From Terribacillus saccharophilus (GTDB lineage Bacteria; Bacillota; Bacilli; Bacillales; Amphibacillaceae), in assembly GCA_900110015.1 (NCBI GenBank), contig FOCD01000002.1, forward strand, positions 558,001-622,000: DNA of 64,000 nt, read 5' to 3'. How positions within the stretch are numbered: the stretch's first letter is position 1; the number at the start of each line of letters is the position of its first letter. Shown here one piece after another: positions 16,732 through 24,512 of the stretch. The position numbers and the translations under genes are program-made. The notes below the pieces were generated by a model. It saw only the letters and a program-made list of their open reading frames with translations. It had not been told where the DNA came from and did not search any database.

Positions 16732-17519
16732 GTCAGCCTCCGAAAAAGACGATTCCAAAACCGCCTACCAGAATTAAGCACTATCTGACAGCGGCAATCG
16801 TACTTGCCCTGCTCGTCCTAAGTTATATTCAGACCGGCTCAAGCTTCATGGATTTGATTACGAACCGTGATCAAATGGCCAGCCTTGTCATCGATATGTT
16901 CCCGCCGGATTGGGCTTACTTTGAGAACATCATCGAACCGATGCTTGAGACAATCCGTATGGCCGTCATAGGAACGACATTCGGAGCTATCATCTCCGTT
17001 CCAGTCATCCTGCTCTGTGCAAACAACGTGAACCGGATACCTTGGATCTCTTATCCAGCACGATTTGTACTGAACTTGATCAGGACAGTTCCAGAGCTAT
17101 TGCTTGCAGCTATCTTTGTAGCAATTTTTGGTTTAGGTATGATTCCAGGTATCTTCGCTTTGACGATCTTTTCCGTTGGGATTATCGCAAAATTAACATA
17201 CGAATCTGTCGAAGGTATCGACAAAGGACCGATGGAAGCTATGACAGCGGTTGGTGCGAACAAAGTCCAATGGATTACTTTTGCTATCATCCCGCAGGCT
17301 GCTGCCTATTTCGTTTCGTATGTACTGTATACATTCGAGGTAAATATCCGTGCCGCTGCCATCCTCGGCCTCGTAGGCGCAGGTGGTATCGGTCTTTATT
17401 ACGACAGCAACCTTGGTTTCTTGAATTATCCGCGTGTTAATACCTTGATTATTGCGACACTTGCCGTTGTATTGATCATTGATTTTGTGAGTAACAAACT
17501 ACGGGAGAAATTACTATGA
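16728..17519 (+). CDS. phnE: Phosphonate ABC transporter permease 1
   Basis: Inner-membrane permease of the importer, 263 residues with about six membrane helices. The cytoplasmic EAA loop [22 protein letters not shown] (about residues 168-190) contacts the ATPase. It overlaps phnC upstream and phnE2 downstream by 4 bp each (ATGA). Together with phnE2 it forms the heterodimeric channel seen in many Firmicute phosphonate systems. Confidence 0.92.
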   Translation: MSQPPKKTIPKPPTRIKHYLTAAIVLALLVLSYIQTGSSFMDLITNRDQMASLVIDMFPPDWAYFENIIEPMLETIRMAVIGTTFGAIISVPVILLCANNVNRIPWISYPARFVLNLIRTVPELLLAAIFVAIFGLGMIPGIFALTIFSVGIIAKLTYESVEGIDKGPMEAMTAVGANKVQWITFAIIPQAAAYFVSYVLYTFEVNIRAAAILGLVGAGGIGLYYDSNLGFLNYPRVNTLIIATLAVVLIIDFVSNKLREKLL

Positions 17520-18328
17520 GCCAATTACCTACACATACTGTCGATAAACCAAAAGGCCGCGGTAAAAAGGTCTTCAACCGTGTGTTGATCCTAGTCATCC
17601 TGGCTGCTATCTATGTTTGGGCTTTTGCTGGAGTGGAAGAATTTGAGATCAAGGAGACTGCTGGACAGATCTCTAAAGCGATCTTTGATGGTATCATTCA
17701 TCCGGATTGGGCATTCGTAAATGAAGAGGAAGGCCTTATCTTCGGGTTGATTGATACACTGGCTATCTCCATCCTTGGTACGTTCATTTCAGCTATTCTT
17801 ACCATACCATTCGGTTTCTGGGCCGCAAGCCGCCGAGATAAATCCGGCTTTTTTGTTACTGGTCTGGGCCGATTCGTACTTAGCTTCATTCGGGTATTCC
17901 CAGAGGTTGTTCTGGCGATTATCTTCATTAAAGCAGTCGGCCCTGGATCGTTTGCTGGGGTACTCGCATTGGGTCTGCATTCCATCGGGATGCTAGGTAA
18001 ACTGTTTGCTGAAGAAGTAGAAGCCATCGATCACGGTCCTCGTGAAGCCTTGATCGCAACAGGAGCTAACCGTATCCAAGTACTTGTCTATTCTGTATTA
18101 CCGCAAGTACTGCCTGGATTCATCTCCTATACACTCTACCGTTTCGAGCTGAATGTCCGGGGAGCTTCCATCCTCGGTATTATTGGAGCAGGTGGTATTG
18201 GAGCTCCACTTATTTTCGCTTTGACTTCTCGTAACTGGCCGCGTGTTGGTGTCATCCTGCTAGGTATCATTGTATTGGTATCTGCGATTGACTTAATTTC
18301 CGGCTATTTACGTAAAAAGATTGTATAA
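17516..18328 (+). CDS. phnE: Phosphonate ABC transporter permease 2
   Basis: Second permease, 270 residues, paralogous to the gene before it: the EAA loop is EALIATGANRIQVLVYSVLPQV (about residues 178-199) and the C-terminal GIIGAGGIGAPLIFAL stretch matches the other copy's [13 protein letters not shown]. It ends the operon at a strong bidirectional terminator. Two different permeases imply an asymmetric channel. Confidence 0.92.
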   Translation: MSQLPTHTVDKPKGRGKKVFNRVLILVILAAIYVWAFAGVEEFEIKETAGQISKAIFDGIIHPDWAFVNEEEGLIFGLIDTLAISILGTFISAILTIPFGFWAASRRDKSGFFVTGLGRFVLSFIRVFPEVVLAIIFIKAVGPGSFAGVLALGLHSIGMLGKLFAEEVEAIDHGPREALIATGANRIQVLVYSVLPQVLPGFISYTLYRFELNVRGASILGIIGAGGIGAPLIFALTSRNWPRVGVILLGIIVLVSAIDLISGYLRKKIV

Positions 18329-18330
18329 AG

Positions 18331-18370
18331 AAAACAGCGATTCTGCTTTAAACAGAATCGCTGTTTTTTA
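18331..18370. terminator. Bidirectional terminator between phnE2 and the nitroreductase gene
   Basis: AAACAGCGATTCTG pairs perfectly with CAGAATCGCTGTTT around a CTTTAAA loop; six T follow on the plus strand and a T-rich tract on the minus strand. Confidence 0.9.
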
Positions 18371-18931
18371 GTTCAATACAGTTGTACGTTCGCTTGCAGG
18401 CACTCTTGGCTTCACTTTCGGTTCTTTACCGATATATCCAACCTGCAGGAGTCCGATATTACGCTCCCCTGGTCTGATTTGCAGTAATTCCCTCGCATCT
18501 GCATTCTCGAGCAATGTATTCGTCTTCCAGATTGTCCCGATGCCTTTTTCCCATGCAAGCAGGCTGAAATTCTGGATTAGCATACTAGCAGATGCATAAT
18601 CTTCTTCGCGGAATTTCATTTGCGTATTTTCCTCAAGTACGACAGCGATCCAAAGCGGGACGTCAGTAATCTTCTTTTTTAATGCCTCTGCTTTTTTCTC
18701 TTTCTCTTCAGCTGTTGCCGCACCTTTCGCCCCTTGCTTCGCATTGATTTCACCCAGATTTTGTTTTGTCTCCCCATCAATTAAGATAAAACGCCAAGGC
18801 TGTGTCATTTTATGGTTTGGCACCCAAACTGCTATATCAAGTAATTCCTGTATCTCCTTGTAAGAGATTTCTTTACTAGTATCGTAATTCGTTATGGATC
18901 TTCTATCCTTTATCAGCTGCTCTAATTGCAT
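18368..18931 (-). CDS. Nitroreductase-family flavoprotein
   Basis: A 187-residue FMN-dependent nitroreductase-fold protein: DRRSITNYDTSKEIS with the FMN-phosphate-binding RRS, VWVPNHKMTQPWRFILIDG, DYASASMLIQNFSLLAWEKGIGTIWKT and RPGERNIGLLQVGYIGKEP, as in the YdjA-like small group. The physiological substrate is unknown. ATG 18931 has AGAGGAG eight bases upstream and is preferred to an earlier in-frame ATG at 19018 that would lie in the promoter. Its promoter overlaps a strong Fur box, so it is probably made under iron limitation, perhaps to reduce ferric siderophore or flavin; that role is an inference. Confidence 0.85.
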   Translation of the reverse strand: MQLEQLIKDRRSITNYDTSKEISYKEIQELLDIAVWVPNHKMTQPWRFILIDGETKQNLGEINAKQGAKGAATAEEKEKKAEALKKKITDVPLWIAVVLEENTQMKFREEDYASASMLIQNFSLLAWEKGIGTIWKTNTLLENADARELLQIRPGERNIGLLQVGYIGKEPKVKPRVPASERTTVLN

Positions 18932-18972
18932 CTGTAACACTCCTCTTCCATTCTCCGTACTTTTCTTTAATT

Positions 18973-19018
18973 GAAAACCATTATCATTATCATATCTGAA
19001 TATTCTATACAATGTCAA
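18973..19018 (-). promoter_or_regulatory. Fur-box-overlapped promoter of the nitroreductase gene
   Basis: Minus strand TTGACA (19013-19018), 18-bp spacer, TATGAT (18989-18994). The 19-mer at 18973-18991 matches the Fur consensus GATAATGATAATCATTATC at 16 of 19 positions and covers the -10 box. Confidence 0.78.
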
Positions 19019-19106
19019 TGTGCTATCTATCTGGAAAAAATCTTACTTTTTTATGAAAGTTTCTGAATAACGCTTGAACAGACCCTTATTTTGTGACAAT
19101 ATAAAT

Positions 19107-19125
19107 GATAACGAATCTCATTCTC
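19107..19125 (+). promoter_or_regulatory. Fur box upstream of the YusV-like ATPase gene
   Basis: GATAACGAATCTCATTCTC matches the 19-bp Fur consensus at 14 of 19 positions and lies 32 bp before the ATG, near a candidate -10 (TATAAA, about 19100). Confidence 0.65.
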
Positions 19126-19157
19126 ATAACAAAGAGAAGAGGAAAGGGGTACCAGTA

Positions 19158-19991
19158 ATGGGACGTTTACAAACGGAATTACTTGAAGTAGCCTATGGAG
19201 ATAAATCAATCGTAAAAGATTTGACTATAGAAATTCCTAAAGGAAAGATTACTGCTCTCGTTGGAGCAAATGGTTCAGGCAAGTCCACTATACTTAAAAC
19301 AATGGCGCGTGTCATGAAGCCGAAAAACGGCACGGTACTATTGGACGGCAAAAGCATTCATAAACAATCAACGAAAGCTGTCGCGAAGCAGCTTGCCATC
19401 CTGCCGCAGAATCCTGTTGCACCCGAGGGTTTGACAGTGTCTGAGCTTGTAGCTTATGGTCGCTACCCCCATCAGAAAGGGTTCGGCACTCTTACTCCTT
19501 ATGATAAGGAAGTAATAGCATGGGCAATTGAAGTAACAGCGATGGAGGACTTCGCACAGCGCGCGGTCGACCAGCTTTCCGGCGGTCAGCGTCAGCGCGC
19601 TTGGATTGCAATGGCATTGGCACAAGAAACAGAAACACTCTTCCTTGATGAGCCGACGACATTCCTCGATATGGCACATCAGCTGGAAGTGCTCATGCTA
19701 TTGCATAAACTAAATCGTGAAGAAAACCGTACAATCGTCATGGTTGTACACGATCTCAATCATGCCACACGTTATGCAGATCACATGATTGCCATCAAAA
19801 AAGGACAGGTAATTTGCGAAGGTTCACCCGTTGATACTGTCACTGCGGAGAACCTGCGGGAAGTGTTCAACATCGAAGCTGATGTGATCCTCGACCCACG
19901 TTCGGGAGTGCCTCTCTGTTTACCATATAATATTCTCGGGAGTGCAGCTCCTGTTGAGCCAGAACGTATCATGGAAAAAACTTTAGCATAA
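19158..19991 (+). CDS. yusV: Siderophore ABC transporter ATP-binding protein, YusV-like
   Basis: A 277-residue FecE/FhuC-type ATPase: Walker [13 protein letters not shown] (about 37), Q-loop AILPQNP, signature [17 protein letters not shown] (about 136), Walker [16 protein letters not shown] and switch His [11 protein letters not shown] 19158 has AAAGGGG eight bases upstream; the frame remains open upstream but only through the Fur-box region. No permease or receptor gene is adjacent. YusV in B. subtilis is likewise an orphan ATPase that energises several siderophore permeases, which fits this context. Confidence 0.88.
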   Translation: MGRLQTELLEVAYGDKSIVKDLTIEIPKGKITALVGANGSGKSTILKTMARVMKPKNGTVLLDGKSIHKQSTKAVAKQLAILPQNPVAPEGLTVSELVAYGRYPHQKGFGTLTPYDKEVIAWAIEVTAMEDFAQRAVDQLSGGQRQRAWIAMALAQETETLFLDEPTTFLDMAHQLEVLMLLHKLNREENRTIVMVVHDLNHATRYADHMIAIKKGQVICEGSPVDTVTAENLREVFNIEADVILDPRSGVPLCLPYNILGSAAPVEPERIMEKTLA

Positions 19992-19992
19992 A

Positions 19993-20028
19993 CAAAACGC
20001 GTTGCAGCTATCTGCAACGCGTTTTATA
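19993..20028. terminator. Bidirectional terminator between yusV and ansR
   Basis: AAAACGCGTTGCAG pairs with CTGCAACGCGTTTT around a CTAT loop. It overlaps the ansR stop codon. Confidence 0.88.
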
Positions 20029-20356
20029 ATGCTTGTTCTTCTTCCATCTGCCTCGTTACTCGGATGAACGCAACTGCCCCGCTTATCTCCTTTTCGGTCA
20101 GCTCCCTCTGATCGACTGTCAGTTTCGTATTCCCCTGCTCCGTCAGCTCCATTTTCTTTTCATAATGACGCCCCAGCAAATCGTCACAGCTTGTACCAAA
20201 TAAGTCTGCCAGCATAATTAATGCCTCAAATGACGGACGCCGATATCCGGATTCGTAGCCTGCATATGTGCTTTTTGCTATACCGAGACGGTCTGCGGTA
20301 TCTTGCAGCGACCAATTTTTGTTTTTCCTTAATTCTGATAGTCGATCCAGATTCAT
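20024..20356 (-). CDS. ansR: XRE-family repressor, AnsR-like
   Basis: A 110-residue regulator with an N-terminal helix-turn-helix of the XRE/Cro type (about residues 4-62: LRKNKNWSLQDTADRLGIAKSTYAGYESGYRRPSFEALIMLADLFG) and a short C-terminal helical part. It is divergent from ansA-ansB, the arrangement of ansR in B. subtilis, where AnsR represses ansAB until aspartate is present. A perfect inverted repeat in the shared promoter region (20401-20417) is its probable operator. Identity as AnsR rests on domain, size and position together. Confidence 0.87.
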   Translation of the reverse strand: MNLDRLSELRKNKNWSLQDTADRLGIAKSTYAGYESGYRRPSFEALIMLADLFGTSCDDLLGRHYEKKMELTEQGNTKLTVDQRELTEKEISGAVAFIRVTRQMEEEQAL

Positions 20357-20400
20357 CTTACTTCCCCCGCTCTTTTTCCTTCCTATTATTATAGCATCGT

Positions 20401-20417
20401 TTCGTACGCGATACGAA
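20401..20417. promoter_or_regulatory. Putative AnsR operator (inverted repeat)
   Basis: TTCGTA-CGCGA-TACGAA is a perfect 6-bp inverted repeat. It overlaps the ansR promoter, whose -10 TATAAT is at about 20390-20395 on the minus strand, and lies 11 bp upstream of the ansA -35 box. Confidence 0.6.
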
Positions 20418-20427
20418 TAATATAATC

Positions 20428-20456
20428 TTGATTAACCCTAGTACCTTCTCTATAAT
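20428..20456 (+). promoter_or_regulatory. Sigma-A promoter of ansA-ansB-mleN
   Basis: TTGATT (20428-20433), a 17-bp spacer, and a perfect TATAAT (20451-20456) lie 59 bp before the ansA ATG. Confidence 0.85.
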
Positions 20457-20515
20457 TAGGTTTAAAGTACGCAATTAGCGAATTACATATACGATAGATA
20501 GAAGAGGTGCAGGGA

Positions 20516-21511
20516 ATGAAGAAGCTATTATTACTTACCACCGGCGGCACCATTGCATCAGTCGAAGGAACAAATGGCCTATCACCGGCTGTAGATGCGA
20601 ATGAATTGTTAAGCTTTGTTTCCAATATGGATAATGAATATACAATGGAAACAGTCTCACTTATGAACCTGGACAGCACAAACATGCAACCAGAAGATTG
20701 GGTGACAATGGCCGAGGCAGTCAAAGATCATTACGATGCTTACGATGGCTTTGTCATCACGCACGGAACCGATACGATGGCTTATACGGCCGCAGCTCTG
20801 TCCTATATGCTGCAAAATGCGGATAAACCGATTGTAATCACTGGCTCGCAAATTCCGATTACGTTCCAAAAAACAGATGCCAAGAAGAATATCAAAGATG
20901 CCATCCGCTTTGCTTGTGAAGAAGTTGGCGGTGTTTATGTTGTTTTCGATGGCCGTGTTATTCAAGGAACACGAGCGATTAAACTGCGGACAAAAAGTTA
21001 TGATGCATTCGAAAGCATCAATTATCCCTACATCGCCTTCATCCATGAAGATGAGGTCGAATATAATAAAAAAATTCAAAGCGAAAAAGTACCTTTTACC
21101 GTTGATACTTCCCTCTGTACTGATGTACTCTTATTAAGGCTGTATCCGGGCTTGAAGCCCGAGATGTTAGATGCTTTAGGAAGTATGTATAAAGGAATCG
21201 TAATCGAGAGCTATGGCAGCGGCGGTATTCCATTCGAAGGACGCGACCTTCTGCACAAGATAAACGAATTGGTGGAAAGAGGCATTGTAGTCGTCATTAC
21301 TACTCAATGTCTTGAGGAAGGCGAAGACATGAGTATTTACGAAGTCGGCCGGCGCATCAACCAGGAGTTGGTGACTCGTTCAAGCAATATGAACACAGAG
21401 GCCATTGTACCGAAACTCATGTGGGCATTAGGCCAATCCACTGATCCGAAAGAAGTGAAACGTATGATGGAAACACCGATTGCTGAAGATATTACTATAT
21501 GGCCCTCTTAA
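20516..21511 (+). CDS. ansA: L-asparaginase, type I (cytoplasmic)
   Basis: Hydrolyses asparagine to aspartate and ammonia. The 331-residue protein has the first catalytic Thr in [13 protein letters not shown] (about residue 11) and the second set in [19 protein letters not shown] (Thr-Asp, about 83-84), plus VITGSQIP and ESYGSGGIP. There is no signal peptide, so it is cytoplasmic. ATG 20516 has AGAGGTG eight bases upstream, better than the GTG at 20507. It is followed by ansB after 25 bp; together they take asparagine to fumarate. Confidence 0.95.
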   Translation: MKKLLLLTTGGTIASVEGTNGLSPAVDANELLSFVSNMDNEYTMETVSLMNLDSTNMQPEDWVTMAEAVKDHYDAYDGFVITHGTDTMAYTAAALSYMLQNADKPIVITGSQIPITFQKTDAKKNIKDAIRFACEEVGGVYVVFDGRVIQGTRAIKLRTKSYDAFESINYPYIAFIHEDEVEYNKKIQSEKVPFTVDTSLCTDVLLLRLYPGLKPEMLDALGSMYKGIVIESYGSGGIPFEGRDLLHKINELVERGIVVVITTQCLEEGEDMSIYEVGRRINQELVTRSSNMNTEAIVPKLMWALGQSTDPKEVKRMMETPIAEDITIWPS

Positions 21512-21536
21512 ATAAGTGAAAAGGAAGGTTCAGGTC

Positions 21537-22964
21537 ATGGCAGACTTACAAGAGAATTATCGGATTGAGAAAGACTTTCTGGGAGAAAAACAAATTACAA
21601 AGGATGCGTATTACGGCATTCAGACGCTGCGTGCGTCGGAGAATTTCCCAATCACTGGTTACCGCATCCATGAAGAAATGATCAAAGCACTCGGTATCGT
21701 GAAAAAATCAGCTGCTCTTGCCAATATGGACGTAAAACGGTTGTATGAAGGACTTGGCAAAGCAATTGTTCAAGCATCTGATGAACTAATAAGCGGCCAA
21801 TGGCATGATCAGTTCATCGTGGATCCGATCCAAGGCGGTGCGGGCACCTCCATCAATATGAATGCTAATGAAGTCATCACAAATCGTGCCCTGGAGATCC
21901 TTGGTCATGAAAAAGGTGATTACCAGCATTTAAGCCCTAATACGCATGTTAATATGTCTCAATCAACCAATGATGTGTTTCCGACAGCTATTCATATTTC
22001 AACATTGAATATGCTCGAAAGATTGCTCGATACGATGGAATATATGCAAGGAGAATTCAAGAAGAAAGCAGTACAGTTCGATTCTGTCATCAAAATGGGC
22101 CGTACGCATCTTCAGGATGCAGTGCCGATTCGATTAGGTCAGGAATTCGAAGCATACAGCCGTGTGCTGGAAAGAGATATTAAACGCATCAAACAGTCAC
22201 GTCAGCATCTGTATGAGGTCAATATGGGAGCAACAGCCGTCGGTACAGGTTTGAATGCAAACCCGAAATATATCGAGCAAGTCGTTAAGCACTTGGCTGC
22301 CAACAGCGGTTTGCCACTTGTAACTGCTGAAAATCTTGTAGATGCCACACAGAATACAGATGCCTATACCGAGGTTTCTGCTGCTCTGAAGGTTTGTATG
22401 ATGAACATGTCCAAAATTGCGAATGATCTTCGCTTGATGGCTTCTGGTCCAAGAGCTGGACTGAATGAAATCAACCTGCCAGCACGGCAGCCAGGTTCGT
22501 CCATCATGCCAGGAAAAGTGAATCCAGTCATGGCTGAGCTAATCAATCAGATTGCATTCCAAGTAATCGGCAATGATAATACGATCTGCTTAGCCTCCGA
22601 AGCCGGCCAGCTTGAATTGAATGTCATGGAACCTGTACTTGTGTTCAACCTCTTGCAGTCCATCAGCATCATGAATAACGGCTTCCGCTCCTTCACAGAT
22701 AACTGCCTAATCGGCATTGAAGCGAATGAAGCGTTGCTGAAGGAATATGTAGATAAAAGTGTTGGTTTGTTAACAGCAGTCAACCCGCATTTGGGATATG
22801 AAGTTGCTGCACGAATCGCACGTGAAGCGATCCTTACCGGCAAATCAATCCGTGAGCTTTGTTTGCAACATGATGTCTTAACCGAAGAAGAGCTTGATAT
22901 CATCTTAAATCCTTATGAAATGACAAAACCGGGTATTGCCGGCGAGGAGCTTTTTGATAGATAA
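21537..22964 (+). CDS. ansB: Aspartate ammonia-lyase (aspartase)
   Basis: Deaminates aspartate to fumarate. The 475-residue protein belongs to the fumarase/aspartase family: DAYYGIQTLRASENFPI, QGGAGTSINMNANEVI, HVNMSQSTNDVFPTAIHI, GRTHLQDAVPIRLGQEF and the signature loop GSSIMPGKVNPVM with its catalytic Ser. ATG 21537 has AAAGGAAGG eight bases upstream. The length equals that of B. subtilis AnsB. It is the second gene of ansA-ansB and is followed by a large intercistronic hairpin before mleN. Confidence 0.95.
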   Translation: MADLQENYRIEKDFLGEKQITKDAYYGIQTLRASENFPITGYRIHEEMIKALGIVKKSAALANMDVKRLYEGLGKAIVQASDELISGQWHDQFIVDPIQGGAGTSINMNANEVITNRALEILGHEKGDYQHLSPNTHVNMSQSTNDVFPTAIHISTLNMLERLLDTMEYMQGEFKKKAVQFDSVIKMGRTHLQDAVPIRLGQEFEAYSRVLERDIKRIKQSRQHLYEVNMGATAVGTGLNANPKYIEQVVKHLAANSGLPLVTAENLVDATQNTDAYTEVSAALKVCMMNMSKIANDLRLMASGPRAGLNEINLPARQPGSSIMPGKVNPVMAELINQIAFQVIGNDNTICLASEAGQLELNVMEPVLVFNLLQSISIMNNGFRSFTDNCLIGIEANEALLKEYVDKSVGLLTAVNPHLGYEVAARIAREAILTGKSIRELCLQHDVLTEEELDIILNPYEMTKPGIAGEELFDR

Positions 22965-22971
22965 TAGAAAA

Positions 22972-23018
22972 ATGTGCTTGCGACCGATTTTTTCAAAAAA
23001 ATGAGTCGCAGAGCGCAT
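22972..23018 (+). other. Intercistronic stem-loop between ansB and mleN
   Basis: ATGTGC-t-TGCGAC pairs with GTCGCA-ga-GCGCAT, and the loop itself can pair TTTTTT with AAAAAA. No T tract follows, so it does not look like a terminator; it may be a processing or stability element. The downstream gene has its own AGGAGG site. Confidence 0.5.
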
Positions 23019-23073
23019 CTTCATCCACTTATATTTGTAAGCGGGTTCACTATTATTTTTAGGAGGATGGCTT

Positions 23074-24471
23074 TTGAAAGAAGCAAGATTACCATCAATA
23101 ACAGAGATTATCATCGTACTAGGAATCTTTCTAGCGCTTGTATTATCTTTTACAGTCTATCTTGACCTGCCAATCCAATTGGCTCTTTTCATTTCCTGGT
23201 TTATCGTTATCATTTTAGGTATTCGGCTAGGACATAAATATCAAGATTTACAAAAATCTATTATGAATGGAATTTCCAACGGACTAGAGGCTATATTGAT
23301 CTTGGTCGCCGTGGGAACGTTAATCGGTACATGGATTGCAGGCGGTGTTGTACCGACATTAATATACTATGGTCTTGAATTCATTCACCCTAGTATCTTC
23401 CTGCTTGCCACCTTGATTATCTGTTCTATCATGTCAGTTGCTACAGGAACATCTTGGGGAACAGCAGGAACAGCTGGTATTGCCATGATGGCAATTGGTG
23501 AGGGACTTGGCATGCCGTTGCCACTCGTAGCCGGGGCTGTGCTGTCAGGGGCATATTTTGGAGACAAGCTATCTCCGTTATCAGATAGTACGGTACTGGC
23601 ATCTTCTTTATCTAAAGTCGATGTGCTTGAGCATGTACGGGCTATGCTGTTTCTTTCCATTCCAGCATTTATCATCACTGCACTCCTGTTCACAGGAGCC
23701 GGTTTCATCTACGGTGGAGAAGATATTGATCAAGCAAGGGTCGACTCGCTGAAAACCGCGCTTTTGGATAACTTTGACATAGGAATACTTATGCTCGTTC
23801 CGGCGATAGTTGTACTAGTTTTACTGGCAATGAAAAAACCTTCCCTGCCGGTTATCGTTACAGGCGCTTTGCTTGGAGCCATCTGGGCAGCCGTGTTCCA
23901 GGGAATGAATTTTGCAGAAGCTCTAGGAACTGCTTACAGCGGCTTCTCCATAGAAACAGGTGTGAATTTCATCGATGGTATCCTTAACCGGGGCGGTGTG
24001 TTGGGTATGCTCGATACATTGATGGTTATCATTTTCGGTCTAGGTTTTGGAGGGCTTTTGGAAAAGCTCGGTGTCCTGCAGGTTATTGTTTCCACTTTCG
24101 AAAAGAAACTTGTATCAGCAGGTAATACAACTGTTGCAACATTAATCGTAGCGTTCTTAGGAAATGTTCTAGGATGCGCAATGTATGTAGCTTTAATTCT
24201 AACGCCTAAAATGATGGAAAAAACGTACGACAGGCAGCAGCTTGATCGTCGAGTGCTTTCCCGTAACACAGAAGTCGGTGGTACACTGACTTCCGGTATG
24301 GTGCCTTGGTCTGATAACGGTATCTACATGGCTGGTATTCTAGGCGTTTCCACTTTTGCCTATCTTCCTTTCATGTGGCTTAGTTTTGTAGCTATCGGTC
24401 TGGCTATCATCTACGGTTACACTGGAAAGTTCATTTGGTACAACAAAGAAAAAACAGCTACTGAAAGCTAA
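23074..24471 (+). CDS. mleN: Malate/lactate (H+/Na+) antiporter, NhaC family, MleN-like
   Basis: A 465-residue polytopic protein with about 11-12 membrane helices of the NhaC antiporter family: MSVATGTSWGTAGTAGIAMMAIGEGLGMP, SGAYFGDKLSPLSDSTVLAS and GMVPWSDNGIYMAGILGV. The ansA-ansB-mleN order matches B. subtilis, where MleN exchanges external malate plus protons for lactate plus sodium. That would clear the fumarate and malate formed by AnsB. A TTG start at 23074 is set by AGGAGG seven bases upstream. The malolactic enzyme gene mleA, next in B. subtilis, is absent here: a terminator follows at once. Confidence 0.85.
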   Translation: MKEARLPSITEIIIVLGIFLALVLSFTVYLDLPIQLALFISWFIVIILGIRLGHKYQDLQKSIMNGISNGLEAILILVAVGTLIGTWIAGGVVPTLIYYGLEFIHPSIFLLATLIICSIMSVATGTSWGTAGTAGIAMMAIGEGLGMPLPLVAGAVLSGAYFGDKLSPLSDSTVLASSLSKVDVLEHVRAMLFLSIPAFIITALLFTGAGFIYGGEDIDQARVDSLKTALLDNFDIGILMLVPAIVVLVLLAMKKPSLPVIVTGALLGAIWAAVFQGMNFAEALGTAYSGFSIETGVNFIDGILNRGGVLGMLDTLMVIIFGLGFGGLLEKLGVLQVIVSTFEKKLVSAGNTTVATLIVAFLGNVLGCAMYVALILTPKMMEKTYDRQQLDRRVLSRNTEVGGTLTSGMVPWSDNGIYMAGILGVSTFAYLPFMWLSFVAIGLAIIYGYTGKFIWYNKEKTATES

Positions 24472-24510
24472 AAAACACCTTCAAGCAATGATTGCTTGAA
24501 GGTGTTTTTG
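24471..24510. terminator. Bidirectional terminator between mleN and the YhcR-like gene
   Basis: AAAACACCTTCAAGCAA pairs with TTGCTTGAAGGTGTTTT around a TGA loop, with T tracts on both strands. Confidence 0.92.
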
Positions 24511-24512
24511 CA

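Noticed and set aside
20657-21079. 140-codon minus-strand frame inside ansA
   Set aside because: It lies antisense to the conserved asparaginase; no binding site or domain.
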